From Hafnia alvei (GTDB lineage Bacteria > Pseudomonadota > Gammaproteobacteria > Enterobacterales > Enterobacteriaceae): DNA of 64,000 nt. Where the stretch lies: positions 35,837 to 99,836 of the forward strand of contig NZ_FMIQ01000064.1 in assembly GCF_900095695.1 (NCBI RefSeq), given 5' to 3'. Under the pieces are notes generated by a model that saw nothing but the letters and a program-made list of their open reading frames with translations, was not told where the DNA came from and did not search any database. This document shows positions 1 to 10,294 of the stretch, in pieces (position 1 is the stretch's first letter; each line of letters opens with the position of its first letter). The translations under genes were made by a program, and so were the position numbers.

Positions 1-211
1 CAAGCAAAAACCAGCAAAACTTAATTAATGTGTTTCTAACACACATATTAAAACCTAATAAGAGTAAATCGGATTAATCCTCGCAAGTATATTTGCCAAA
101 ACATTAACCAACAAATTATTTATCATTTTTATGTTTATTTTTTGCGCTTAAGATTTTTCTAAGTCATGTCGCTTTTCATAAATGTTCTTTCTTTTATTGC
201 TTGAGGATGTC

Positions 212-472
212 ATGAGAATAGAAAGTAATAATTTTGCTTACTTATCTACTGAACTTATATCTCAGAATCAAAACGAAATGACACGGAAGCCGCTCGGGAT
301 CCAGCGAGTAAGCGGACATGAATGTCCACAAACTGGGGTATGGCGGATGATGAACTCATCTTCACATCCTGTTCTAAATATCCGAAAAGGCACAATTATG
401 CCTTACTACCAAGGATCACCCGTTAATTGGCAGCTAGCTGATTACATATTGAGTGACGAGATCGACAGATAG
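212..472 (+). CDS. small protein of unknown function with CPxTGxW motif
   Basis: The gene encodes 86 residues that I do not assign to a named family. I chose the ATG at 212 because GAGGA lies 4 bases upstream; an in-frame ATG at 182 would add ten mostly hydrophobic residues and lacks a good ribosome site. The C-terminal half carries a CPQTGVW segment, then a KGTIMP segment and a closing NWQLADY. Motifs of this type (CPxTGxW followed by GxxMP) occur in small accessory proteins of proteobacteria, but I know of no proven role. There is no signal peptide or membrane segment from this start. It stands alone, followed by a terminator-like hairpin and then the convergent xylR. It may belong to a system to the left of the window. 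Confidence 0.55.
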   Translation: MRIESNNFAYLSTELISQNQNEMTRKPLGIQRVSGHECPQTGVWRMMNSSSHPVLNIRKGTIMPYYQGSPVNWQLADYILSDEIDR

Positions 473-480
473 CGTATTCC

Positions 481-536
481 CGCCGCTTTGACATTGGTTC
501 CAATCAATATGAATGGAGGCAAAAAGCGGCGTTTTT
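481..536 (+). terminator. Rho-independent terminator behind the small orphan gene
   Basis: A 9-bp perfect stem is formed by 481-489 (CGCCGCTTT) and 523-531 (AAAGCGGCG), followed directly by TTTTT. The loop is long (33 bases), which weakens the call, but position and T tract fit termination of the gene ending at 472. Confidence 0.6.
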
Positions 537-592
537 AGTGAAAGATGGCTAAGATTTTTCTTATCAACTTATTGTTTTATGCGAAATATTTT

Positions 593-1774
593 TTATCCAA
601 TATTGTCACCAAAGCGATCGCGATAATCCTTTGGCGTCATGCTGTATCCCTTCTTAAATACCGAATAGAAATATTGTAGCGACGGATAACCACACATTTG
701 AGAGATTTCATTGATCGATAGCGATGTGGCAATTAAGAGGTTACGTGCGCGATCCAATTTCTCTTCATGGATCACGGCATGAATCGTTTGTCCGGTTTCA
801 TCTTTAAAACGCTTCTCTAGGTTTGAACGGGACATTCCCACGGCATCCAAAACCTGTTCAACCTTGATCCCTTCGCAGGCATGGTGACGAATAAAATGCA
901 TGGCTTGAATCACGGACGGATCGCTTAGCGAGCGAAAATCTGTCGATCTTCGCTCAACCACTTTTATTGGCGGAACTAAAACACGTTGAGGAACCGACGG
1001 CTTTCCGCTTGATAGCAGCTGATGCAGCATTTTAGCTGCACGATAACCCATCTGGCGTGTGCCTTGTGCGACCGACGAAAGCGCCACGCGTGACAGATAT
1101 CGCGTGAGTTCTTCATTATCGATGCCGATGACGCTGATTTTTTCAGGTACGGCAATATCAAGATGCTCGCATACCTGTAATAGATGGCGAGCACGCGCAT
1201 CGGTAACGGCAATAATGCCGGTTTGCGGCGGCAGCGTCTGTACCCAGTCAGCCAGTCGGTTCTGCGCGTATTGCCAGTTATCCGGCGTTGTTTCCATCCC
1301 TTGATAAACCACGCCTTGGTACTGTTCTTTAGCGACCAACTGACGGAAAAAATACTCTCGCTCCTGCGCCCATCGTTTATCGCTGCTGGTTGGCAGGCCA
1401 TAAAAAGCGAAGCGGTTGATGCCTTTTTCTTTGAGATGCAAAAATGCGCTTTCGACCAGCGCGTGATTATCGGTGGCGATGTAAGAAACGGGTGGATAGT
1501 CCTCTTCGCGATGATAGGAGCCACCAACGCCGACAATCGGCACTTCGAGATTGCTTAACAGCGTTTCAATTTCACGATCGTCAAAATCGGCAATCACGCC
1601 ATCGCCCAGCCAATCTCTGATATTGTCGATGCGGCAACGGAAGTCCTCTTCGATAAAAATATCCCAATCACACTGAGAAGCCTGTAAATACTCACCGACA
1701 CCTTCCACCACCTGACGGTCATACGCCTTGTTGGCATTGAATAACAATGTAATGCGATAGCGTTTGGCAAACAT
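593..1774 (-). CDS. xylR: XylR, xylose operon transcriptional activator
   Basis: XylR is the AraC-family activator that binds D-xylose and switches on xylose uptake and catabolism. The protein has 393 residues, close to the 392 of E. coli XylR. The first ~270 residues form a periplasmic-binding-protein-like sugar domain (opening KRYRITLLFNANKAYDRQVV). The last ~100 residues are the two-helix-turn-helix AraC domain, with SRSNLEKRFK and INEISQMCGYPSLQYFYSVFKK. It lies downstream of xylE on the same strand with a 121-bp gap, so it is probably co-transcribed with or close behind xylE. Candidate XylR and CRP sites are visible in the xylE-xylA divergent region. Confidence 0.96.
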   Translation of the reverse strand: MFAKRYRITLLFNANKAYDRQVVEGVGEYLQASQCDWDIFIEEDFRCRIDNIRDWLGDGVIADFDDREIETLLSNLEVPIVGVGGSYHREEDYPPVSYIATDNHALVESAFLHLKEKGINRFAFYGLPTSSDKRWAQEREYFFRQLVAKEQYQGVVYQGMETTPDNWQYAQNRLADWVQTLPPQTGIIAVTDARARHLLQVCEHLDIAVPEKISVIGIDNEELTRYLSRVALSSVAQGTRQMGYRAAKMLHQLLSSGKPSVPQRVLVPPIKVVERRSTDFRSLSDPSVIQAMHFIRHHACEGIKVEQVLDAVGMSRSNLEKRFKDETGQTIHAVIHEEKLDRARNLLIATSLSINEISQMCGYPSLQYFYSVFKKGYSMTPKDYRDRFGDNIG

Positions 1775-1859
1775 ACTGACTCCGTTAAACGATGATGGGT
1801 AAGGCGCAAACAGGGAAGCAAAATCGGGTACGAAGGGGATAACGCATTATTTCACAACA

Positions 1860-1884
1860 CTCATCCGACTTTACGCCGGATGAG
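1860..1884 (-). terminator. hairpin between xylE and xylR
   Basis: An 8-bp perfect inverted repeat (CTCATCCG at 1860-1867, CGGATGAG at 1877-1884) lies just past the xylE stop codon. No strong T run follows on either strand. It may be an attenuator, an mRNA-stabilising hairpin that gives xylE and xylR different transcript levels, or a weak terminator. Confidence 0.4.
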
Positions 1885-1895
1885 TATGAAGGATT

Positions 1896-3371
1896 TTAGA
1901 TTTTAATGTCTTGATCCTGTGAGCGAGGACGGTGGGTCCAGAGAGATTCAAGTTCTTCGAGTGATTTCCCTTTGGTTTCTGGAACATATTTCCACATAAA
2001 CAATGCGGCGAGAATGCCCATGACGCCGTAAATCCAGTAGGAGAATCCGTTATGGAAATGCGCCACCAGATAGGAGTTTTTATCCATCATTGGGAACGTC
2101 CAAGAGACAAAATAGTTCGCTATCCACTGAGCAGCCACGGCGACAGCTAAGGCTTTGCTACGGATTGCATTAGGGAATATTTCCGCAAGCAGTACCCAAC
2201 AAACCGGTCCCCACGACATGGCAAAAGCCGCCACGTAAAATAGCATTGACGCGAGCGCCACCACGCCAGAAAGCTGGGCATAGAAAGCGGTGCCTAAGCC
2301 AAACATCCCAAGCGACATGCCTAATGCGCCGATGATCTGCAAAGGTTTACGGCCAAATTTATCGACCGTCATAATGGCCACTACGGTAAAGGTTAGATTG
2401 ATAACCCCAACGATGATGGTTTGTAGCAGGGCGATATCCGTGCTGGCACCTAAGGTCTTAAACACTTCTGGTGCGTAATACAGCACTACGTTGATCCCGA
2501 CGAACTGCTGGAATACCGAAAGCATGACGCCGATAACGATGACTCCCGCCCCAAACATCAGCAAGCGCGCATTCGCATGCTCGGGATTATTGAGTGAGCG
2601 GGTGATCTCTTTCAGCGCGGGTTCGGCCTGCAATTTCCCCATGATGCGAGTCAGAATATCGCCAGCCCGTTTGGTTTCACCACGAGCAATGAGCCAACGA
2701 GGGCTTTCTGGCACGGAAAACAGCAAACCAAAGAATAAAATCGCTGGAATAGCCTCTGATGCAAACATATAACGCCAACCGATGCTATTTAGCCATAGCG
2801 CATCGCCAGAGCGTGCAATAAAATAGTTAACGCAATAAACCATCAGCTGACCAAAAATAATAGCAAATTGGTTAAATGAAACTAATTTACCTCTTATTTC
2901 TGCCGGTGCAATTTCCGCAATATACATAGGGGAAAGCATTGAGGCTAATCCTACGCCGACGCCACCGATGATTCTATAAATAACAAACTCTGGAATATAT
3001 CCTGACAAGTAAACAGGTATTCCGCCATCTGGATTAATGGTGCTTAACCCTAATTCTGGCCATCCTGATCCGATAGCGGAAATAAGGAAAAGCAGCGCTG
3101 AGATCATTAATGAGTTTCGACGACCAAAGCGATTGCTAAGATAGCCCCCCATTGCTCCACCGATAATACACCCAATCAGCGCACTGGCTACGCAGAAGCC
3201 CAGTAGTGAGTTAGCCGCGGCTTCGCTGAGGCCTTGTGGTTGTACAAATACTTGATTTATCGAATCAACCGTACCTGATATGACCGCCGTATCATAGCCA
3301 AAAAGGAGCCCTCCCAGTGTGGCAACCAGCGTGATTCTAAAGATATAAGATGAGTTATAGTGCTGTTTCAT
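1896..3371 (-). CDS. xylE: XylE, D-xylose:H+ symporter
   Basis: This inner-membrane MFS sugar porter imports D-xylose with a proton. It has 491 residues, the same as E. coli XylE, and near-identical long stretches. The proton-coupling Asp27 is present in LLFGYD. The family signatures NRFGRR (first half), PESPRWL, the substrate-binding QQFVGINVVLYYAPEVF in helix 7 and the closing VPETKG are all intact. Twelve membrane helices are expected. In E. coli xylE is a lone gene far from xylAB; here it sits divergent from xylA and next to xylR, where E. coli has the XylFGH ABC importer. It should therefore be under direct XylR control. Confidence 0.95.
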   Translation of the reverse strand: MKQHYNSSYIFRITLVATLGGLLFGYDTAVISGTVDSINQVFVQPQGLSEAAANSLLGFCVASALIGCIIGGAMGGYLSNRFGRRNSLMISALLFLISAIGSGWPELGLSTINPDGGIPVYLSGYIPEFVIYRIIGGVGVGLASMLSPMYIAEIAPAEIRGKLVSFNQFAIIFGQLMVYCVNYFIARSGDALWLNSIGWRYMFASEAIPAILFFGLLFSVPESPRWLIARGETKRAGDILTRIMGKLQAEPALKEITRSLNNPEHANARLLMFGAGVIVIGVMLSVFQQFVGINVVLYYAPEVFKTLGASTDIALLQTIIVGVINLTFTVVAIMTVDKFGRKPLQIIGALGMSLGMFGLGTAFYAQLSGVVALASMLFYVAAFAMSWGPVCWVLLAEIFPNAIRSKALAVAVAAQWIANYFVSWTFPMMDKNSYLVAHFHNGFSYWIYGVMGILAALFMWKYVPETKGKSLEELESLWTHRPRSQDQDIKI

Positions 3372-3571
3372 AGTAATTGCCCTGCCTTACTTTTTAGACA
3401 TGCAACATCTGATTTATAATAAAAAAGCTCTTTTTTATTTCTATCCGTAGAGTAATACTGAACTTCTAATAAAAATCAGATAAGAGGTTAAACCGGAAGA
3501 TAAAACGGAGTTAATCCTCTAGCGGCAATCGTTTTAAAACAATTGCCATATTTTACTTCTGAGTTATGAAT

Positions 3572-3587
3572 TGTGTTTTTTATGACA
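3572..3587 (+). promoter_or_regulatory. candidate CRP-cAMP site
   Basis: TGTGT-N6-TGACA matches four of five bases in each arm of the CRP consensus TGTGA-N6-TCACA. It lies about 170 bp upstream of xylA, in the middle of the divergent region. E. coli xyl also has a CRP site between its divergent promoters. Inferred by eye only. Confidence 0.4.
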
Positions 3588-3671
3588 AGCATCATACTTC
3601 GCTACTTTCAATGTTATTTTTTGAGACTTTGGGATATAGAGCACAATTAATAATTCTCTTAACAACGGAGT

Positions 3672-3688
3672 GAAATTTCGTAATTGAT
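3672..3688 (+). promoter_or_regulatory. candidate XylR half site upstream of xylA
   Basis: GAAATTTCGTAATTGAT resembles the E. coli XylR half-site pattern (AAAAATCGTAATCGAAA-like). It lies about 65-80 bp upstream of the xylA start, near where the -35 region would be. A clear second direct-repeat half was not found. Confidence 0.4.
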
Positions 3689-3754
3689 ATGGCGGTGTGA
3701 GACTTCCAAGATGGTGATGTCAACGCACATTGAACCTACTTAGAGGGTATCGCC

Positions 3755-5074
<1,320 letters not shown>

Positions 5075-5084
5075 TACTTTCCCC

Positions 5085-5124
5085 TGCTAACCTCCCCCAC
5101 TTAATCGGGGGAGGAACCGTTCGA
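5085..5124 (+). repeat. GC-rich palindromic repeat, copy 1 (xylA-xylB)
   Basis: CCTCCCCC at 5091-5098 pairs perfectly with GGGGGAGG at 5107-5114, followed by AACCGTTCG. The same hairpin plus AACCGTTC tail recurs at 38296, 49034 and, inverted, 50210. Here it is a partial copy. Lying inside an operon it could reduce xylB expression relative to xylA. Confidence 0.7.
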
Positions 5125-5140
5125 GAACAGGAGCTACGCC

Positions 5141-6604
5141 ATGTATCTGGGTATTGATTTAGGGACCTCCGGCGTAAAAGCCATTTTGCTCAGCGAAGAG
5201 GGCAAGGTGATAGCCAGCCATGGCGAGCCGTTACAGGTCAATCGTCCGCATCCATTATGGTCTGAGCAAGATCCCGCATCATGGTGGCGTGCCACGGATG
5301 CGGCGGTGCTGGCGCTTGGCAAACAACATTCACTGAGCAACGTGCGAGCGGTAGGGCTGACAGGCCAGATGCATGGGGCTACGCTGCTCGACAAACAGCA
5401 AAATATTCTGCGGCCGGCAATTCTTTGGAACGATGGGCGCAGCGCGCAAGAGTGTCGAGAATTAGAGGCCAGTGTGCCCAATTCTCGCCAGATTACCGGC
5501 AATTTGATGATGCCGGGCTTTACCGCGCCGAAGCTCAAATGGGTGGCAAAGCATGAGCCTGACGTGTTTGCTCAAATAGATAAAGTGCTGTTACCCAAGG
5601 ATTACCTGCGCTGGAAGATGAGCGGTGTTTTTGCCAGTGATATGTCCGATGCGGCAGGCACGATGTGGCTAGATGTGGGCCAGCGCGATTGGAGTGATGA
5701 GCTGCTGGCAGCAACGGGGCTTAATCGCAGCCATATGCCTGCGTTGTTTGAAGGCTCGCAGATTACGGGCGAATTACTGGCATCCATTGCGCAGCGTTGG
5801 CATATGCCGGTTGTGCCTGTGGTGGCTGGCGGTGGCGATAACGCCGCGGGTGCCGTGGGCGTGGGTTTATATCGTTCAGGTCAGGCGATGCTTTCGCTTG
5901 GAACCTCCGGCGTCTATTTTGCCGTCAGTGATGGTTTCTTAAGTAATCCAGAAAGCGCGGTACACAGTTTCTGCCACGCCTTGCCGAATACGTGGCACCT
6001 GATGTCAGTAATGCTCAGCGCGGCATCGTGTTTGGATTGGGTTGCGAAACTCACGGGGCTTAGCAGCGTGTCTGAGCTGCTAAAAGAGGTGGAAAGCAGC
6101 GCTCCGGCTGAAGCTCCGCTGTGGTTTTTACCTTATCTCTCCGGTGAACGCACGCCGCATAATAACCCAGAGGCCAAGGGCGCATTCTGGGGACTGACCC
6201 ATGAGCATCAGCGTGCCGATTTATGCCGAGCTGTGTTAGAAGGCGTGGGTTTTGCGCTGGCGGATGGGATGGATGTGCTACATGCCACAGGTCTGAGGCC
6301 ACAGCGCATTACGCTGATTGGCGGCGGCGCACGCAGCGCATATTGGCGTCAGATGCTGGCTGATATCAGCGGTCAAACGCTCGAATACCGAACCGGCGGC
6401 GACGTTGGCCCCGCGCTAGGCGCCGCACGTTTAGCTCAGATCGCACTGCATCCAAATACGCCGCTCGCCGAACTGTTACCAGAACTTCCGCTGGAGCAGG
6501 TGCATAAACCCGATGCGGCACGGCATGAGAGTTATCAAGAAAGACGACGTATTTTCAGGGAGTTGTATCGGGCGTTGGAGGTATTTACATTGCCTAAAAT
6601 CTAG
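5141..6604 (+). CDS. xylB: XylB, xylulokinase
   Basis: XylB phosphorylates D-xylulose with ATP to D-xylulose 5-phosphate, which enters the pentose phosphate pathway. It has 487 residues (E. coli 484) and is of the FGGY carbohydrate kinase family. The N-terminal phosphate loop is GIDLGTSGVKAILL, the substrate motif is GQMHGATLLD, and VVAGGGDNAAGAVGVG and LIGGGARSAYWRQMLADI mark the C-terminal actin-like domain. The start ATG at 5141 has AGGAGCT about 7 bases upstream. It is the last xyl gene; a long repeat element follows. Confidence 0.97.
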   Translation: MYLGIDLGTSGVKAILLSEEGKVIASHGEPLQVNRPHPLWSEQDPASWWRATDAAVLALGKQHSLSNVRAVGLTGQMHGATLLDKQQNILRPAILWNDGRSAQECRELEASVPNSRQITGNLMMPGFTAPKLKWVAKHEPDVFAQIDKVLLPKDYLRWKMSGVFASDMSDAAGTMWLDVGQRDWSDELLAATGLNRSHMPALFEGSQITGELLASIAQRWHMPVVPVVAGGGDNAAGAVGVGLYRSGQAMLSLGTSGVYFAVSDGFLSNPESAVHSFCHALPNTWHLMSVMLSAASCLDWVAKLTGLSSVSELLKEVESSAPAEAPLWFLPYLSGERTPHNNPEAKGAFWGLTHEHQRADLCRAVLEGVGFALADGMDVLHATGLRPQRITLIGGGARSAYWRQMLADISGQTLEYRTGGDVGPALGAARLAQIALHPNTPLAELLPELPLEQVHKPDAARHESYQERRRIFRELYRALEVFTLPKI

Positions 6605-6633
6605 GGCGAATATTTGCAGAGTGCGAAGCGTGA

Positions 6634-7030
6634 TTTCGTCCGCCGGTCAGGTTTGGTATTTATATGCAAATATCATTGTTGGCGACCGACGAAAGGTCGC
6701 TAGCGCGCGACCTCTCGACTCTCGCGCTTTTGTCCTGTGTTGTTAGGCCGACCGGTCTCGGAGCGTGCATCTCTGCACGCCCTCAACCTGGCGCCATCTT
6801 CCTGATGGCGGCTCTATACTGAATTAAACTTGAAGTCTTGGCAGGTTGAGCCACGCAGACAGGACGTCTGCGTGGAGTTTGGGGCGGCCTGAATGGCCGA
6901 TACCAAACCGGAGCGAAGATGGCGTCGCGGATAAAAGCGCGCGGGTGTTGGGTGCGCGCGCTGGCGCACCCGACTCGAACGCCTTCGCGTAAGGTTAAAT
7001 GTGAATGCCGCAATTGAGAGGCGGCCGAAA
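6634..7030. repeat. long terminal-inverted-repeat element with internal hairpins, copy A
   Basis: This 397-bp element lies between xylB and the flagellar locus and is repeated at 54775-55238. It is bounded by an 11-bp imperfect inverted repeat: TTTCGTCCGCC at 6634-6644 and GGCGGCCGAAA at 7020-7030. Inside are several perfect hairpins: GGTCGC/GCGACC (6695-6712), GCGTGCA/TGCACGC (6763-6780), CGCCATC/GATGGCG (6792-6810), a 10-bp stem CCACGCAGAC/GTCTGCGTGG (6851-6875), and a GGTGCG/CGCACC hairpin near 6952-6970. The stems are kept in copy B with different bases. ORFs crossing it look incidental. It fills the whole 470-bp gap between xylB and flhA. Confidence 0.8.
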
Positions 7031-7074
7031 CCTGACATTACCCGATTAGAAGATATAAGCTTATTAAACAAAAC

Positions 7075-9171
7075 CTAAGCCAACGTCCCCACAATACTCA
7101 AATCACTATCATCCGGCACTTCGTTATACGAAAGCACCTGCAATCCTGCGGCGAATAGGCGTGCGTAGCGTGAAAGGATAGGGCGAAGCTGCGGAGCAAC
7201 CAGCAAAATAGGTGCGTATCCTTGAGCCTTCATCTGCTCGTGGATCATCGGCATGGTATTTTGTAACTGCGACAAAATATTCGGGTCGACAGGGAAACTA
7301 TCCAACGCCACTTTTCCCGCCTGCTGAGACTGATTCAGTGCGCTAAGCAGCAAGTTTTCCAATTCATTATCAATGGTATATACCGCCAGAGAACCTTTAT
7401 CGCCATTGACGCTATTAATAATCGCGCGGCGTAACGCGTAGCGCACATCGGCGGTTAGCAGGATAGGATCTTTGGTTACCGCGGCGCTTTCTAACAGCGT
7501 CGAGGCAATGGTCACAATATCTTTTAGCGAAACGTGTTCGGTCAGTAGCTGACGATAAATTCGCAGCAGCTGGCTGAAGTTAAGCGCGCCAGCCAGATCT
7601 TCTGCCAGTTTTGGTGCCTGTAAGCCCAAACGCGCATGAAGATGAGTGATATCGTCATAGTTGAACAGGTCCGGTAAATAGTGACGCGCCACTTTATTGA
7701 CGTGCGTGGCGACCACGCTGGCGCAATCCACAACCTGATAGCCCAGATTTAACGCTTTGGCCTTTTGGTCTGGCACGATCCAGATGATCGCCATGCCGTA
7801 GGCCGGATCGGTATCTAATACGCCGTCAATTTCGCCATACAGTTCAGCGCCCGGAATAGCCATTAACTTGTCGGAGTGAACTTCGCCGGTTGCCACTTTT
7901 ATCCCGTTGATATGAATGGCGTATTGGGCTGGCTTCAGGCGGAAGTTTTCACGAATCCGAATTTCAGGTAGCAATACGCCACAGGTTTCAGATATCACCT
8001 GGCGAACACCGCGAATACGCTGGGAAAGCGGGCTGCCTTTGGCGGAATCAACCAGCGTGACCAGTTTATACCCCAAGTTCAAACCGATAGGCTCGATGAG
8101 CGGAATACTATCCCAGCTCACGACCGGCGTATTGTCTTTGGAGATAGCTTCGCTGATAGCCTCCATATCGGTAACCGGCTCGGCTTTTTGCACCTTCTTG
8201 CTCTGCTTCCATCCGGCGAACAAGAGCAAACCGGTGAAGCTGAGGAAGGCAATATGCGGCATGCCTGGCACCACGGCCAGAATGAACATCACAAACGCAG
8301 CGGTATAGAGAACGGTCGGTTTTGCTAGCAGCTGAGTTTTGATTTCATCGCTAACGTCTTCACCATCGCTAACGCGGGTCACGATAATCGCCGCGGCGGT
8401 CGCCAACAGCAGGGATGGGATCTGACCCACCAAACCATCACCAATCGTCAGCAGAACATATTGCTGGAACGCATGGCTGGCATCCAAATCGTATTTAAAA
8501 ATACCAATACAGATACCGCCGATCACGTTAATAATCAGGATCATGATCCCGGCAACGGCGTCACCGCGAACAAACTTCGACGCGCCGTCCATTGCGCCGT
8601 AGAAATCGGCCTCGTTGGCAACGTCTTTACGGCGCGCTCTGGCCTGTTCCTGATTGATCAAGCCGGCGTTCAGATCGGCGTCGATAGCCATCTGTTTACC
8701 CGGCAGGGCGTCTAGCGTAAAGCGAGCCGAAACCTCGGAAATACGCTCAGCGCCCTTGGTAACAACCACGAAGTTGATGATCATCAAAATAACGAAGACC
8801 ACAAAACCCACGACGAAGTTACCGCCGATCACTACCTGACCAAAGGCTTCGATAACCTTACCGGCGGCGCCTACGCCTTCGTGACCGTGAAGTAAAACTA
8901 CACGGGTTGATGCCACGTTTAGCGTCAGTCGCATCAGCGTGGTTATCAGCAAAATCGTGGGGAAAACGGCGAAGTCGAGTGGACGCTTACTGTTGACCGC
9001 AACCAATAACACCAACACCGCCAACACGATGTTGAAGGTGAAGAGAATATCCAGCACCAGCGGTGACAAAGGCAAAATAACCATTGCCAGTACGCACAGC
9101 AACAGGATCGGGACGCCGACGTTTCCCTGCCTTAATGTTGTAAAAGCCAGCTTTAACTTACTGTTTGCCAT
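7075..9171 (-). CDS. flhA: FlhA (LfhA), flagellar type III export gate protein
   Basis: FlhA is the large export-gate protein of the flagellar type III secretion apparatus. It uses the proton motive force and docks chaperone-substrate complexes in its cytoplasmic ring. The protein has 698 residues. The N-terminal half has about eight membrane helices and the conserved FHIPEP-family stretch TRVVLLHGHEG...VIEAFGQVVIGGNFVVGFVVF. The cytoplasmic domain follows from about residue 330. It is the last gene of the minus-strand operon fliM-fliN-fliP-fliQ-fliR-flhB-flhA and overlaps the end of flhB by 14 bp. The order matches the lateral Flag-2 locus of E. coli 042, where it is named lfhA. Confidence 0.95.
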   Translation of the reverse strand: MANSKLKLAFTTLRQGNVGVPILLLCVLAMVILPLSPLVLDILFTFNIVLAVLVLLVAVNSKRPLDFAVFPTILLITTLMRLTLNVASTRVVLLHGHEGVGAAGKVIEAFGQVVIGGNFVVGFVVFVILMIINFVVVTKGAERISEVSARFTLDALPGKQMAIDADLNAGLINQEQARARRKDVANEADFYGAMDGASKFVRGDAVAGIMILIINVIGGICIGIFKYDLDASHAFQQYVLLTIGDGLVGQIPSLLLATAAAIIVTRVSDGEDVSDEIKTQLLAKPTVLYTAAFVMFILAVVPGMPHIAFLSFTGLLLFAGWKQSKKVQKAEPVTDMEAISEAISKDNTPVVSWDSIPLIEPIGLNLGYKLVTLVDSAKGSPLSQRIRGVRQVISETCGVLLPEIRIRENFRLKPAQYAIHINGIKVATGEVHSDKLMAIPGAELYGEIDGVLDTDPAYGMAIIWIVPDQKAKALNLGYQVVDCASVVATHVNKVARHYLPDLFNYDDITHLHARLGLQAPKLAEDLAGALNFSQLLRIYRQLLTEHVSLKDIVTIASTLLESAAVTKDPILLTADVRYALRRAIINSVNGDKGSLAVYTIDNELENLLLSALNQSQQAGKVALDSFPVDPNILSQLQNTMPMIHEQMKAQGYAPILLVAPQLRPILSRYARLFAAGLQVLSYNEVPDDSDLSIVGTLA

Positions 9172-10294
9172 GCGTCTTTAGCACCTCTTTCGGGATCTCG
9201 ATTTGCGTATTCAAACGGGGTTTAAATTCGGTTTGGCCTGAACGCCAAGATTTAATCTGCATCACATAGGTCAATACGTGAGCGATAGCGCGGAACAGCT
9301 GCGCGGGTATCTGTTGATTCACGCGGGTGGTGTGATAGACCGCACGCGCCAGCGGGGGAAACTCCACCACTTCAATGTTATTGGTCATCGCCACTTCACG
9401 GATATAAAGCGCAATATCATCCACGCCCTTGGCGACAATAAAGGGGGCTTGGGCTTTATCGGGGTCATACTTCAACGCCACCGCATAGTGCGTTGGGTTC
9501 GTCAGAATCACGTCGGCGGTGGGCACGGTTTGATTAATCTGCCCCATGGCCATCTGCCGTTGCAGCTGACGAATACGCCCTTTGATTTGCGGATTACCGT
9601 CGTTGTTTTTGTATTCTTCTTTCACTTCCTGTTTGGTCATGCGCATCTTTTTGGTGAACATGAATTTGCTTAGCGGCACGTCAATAAAGGCAAACAGGAC
9701 GATAATGGCCACGAAATAGCTGAGAACGTGATGCAAAATGTCGAAGCCAGCCATAATGGCCTGACGCAGATACATGGTTTGCAGCTGCAACAGCGGCGTC
9801 AGGGAGTCGTGCACCATCATGTAAAGCGTTATTAGCAATACGCCACATTTCGCCAGCATCTTGCCCACGTCCACGTAGTGGCTGGCGGAGAACATGCGCT
9901 TTACACCGCTGATGGGATTAATTTTCTTAAAATCAGGGATTAATTTATTTGGCGTAAAAATCCAGCCGCCCGGCACCAGACTAGCCACAATGCACGCCAC
10001 CGGGATCGGGATCAGCGTGGCGATAAATTTCAATAAGATAAAAACGTTACGCAGTAAAAACTGCTCAATCACGCCATCATCATCCAGCTTGTTTCCCATA
10101 AGGCTCACTGACATAAACGATTCGCTGATCAGGTGCTTATAAAAAGGGAAAAAAACCGTCATGGTAATAAACGAGGCCAACAGTCCGGTCGCCATCGTCA
10201 TATCTTTGGAACGGGGAATATCACCTTTGCCGCGTGCTTTTCGCAGTTTGCCCGAGGTGGGTTTTTCGCTCTTTTCACCTGAACTGGCAGACAT
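9158..10294 (-). CDS. flhB: FlhB (LfhB), export substrate-specificity switch protein
   Basis: FlhB is the autocleaving inner-membrane component that switches the export machine from rod/hook to filament substrates, responding to FliK. It has 378 residues. Four membrane helices lie between about residues 35 and 210. The self-cleavage motif NPTH is at residues 266-269 in DVILTNPTHYAVAL. The basic N-terminus (KPTSGKLRKARGKGDIPRSKD) is typical. Its start shares one base with the end of fliR and its end overlaps flhA, so the three are translationally coupled. Confidence 0.95.
   Translation of the reverse strand: MSASSGEKSEKPTSGKLRKARGKGDIPRSKDMTMATGLLASFITMTVFFPFYKHLISESFMSVSLMGNKLDDDGVIEQFLLRNVFILLKFIATLIPIPVACIVASLVPGGWIFTPNKLIPDFKKINPISGVKRMFSASHYVDVGKMLAKCGVLLITLYMMVHDSLTPLLQLQTMYLRQAIMAGFDILHHVLSYFVAIIVLFAFIDVPLSKFMFTKKMRMTKQEVKEEYKNNDGNPQIKGRIRQLQRQMAMGQINQTVPTADVILTNPTHYAVALKYDPDKAQAPFIVAKGVDDIALYIREVAMTNNIEVVEFPPLARAVYHTTRVNQQIPAQLFRAIAHVLTYVMQIKSWRSGQTEFKPRLNTQIEIPKEVLKTHGKQ

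Larger units (their letters stand above)
3372..3754. promoter_or_regulatory. xylE/xylA divergent regulatory region
   Basis: This 383-bp AT-rich spacer must hold the promoters of both divergent xylose transcripts. I see an almost perfect 24-bp palindrome at 3524-3547 (arms GGCAATCGTTTT and AAAACAATTGCC, one mismatched pair), a CRP-like site at 3572-3587 and a XylR-like half site at 3672-3688. xylA has AGAGGG at 3742-3747 ahead of its ATG at 3755. The palindrome's protein is unknown: AraC-type XylR normally uses direct repeats, so another regulator or a DNA structure is possible. Confidence 0.7.

Noticed and set aside
976..1536. Long antisense frames within xylR and other genes
   Set aside because: They are shadows of well-supported genes on the other strand or in another frame.
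6783..7071. Open frames on the minus strand of the long element (VGCASARTQHPRAF-type peptides), also at 55006-55257
   Set aside because: The two copies share the frame only where the DNA itself is nearly identical; where the DNA differs it is by paired changes in hairpin arms, not codon-wise. No ribosome sites fit.
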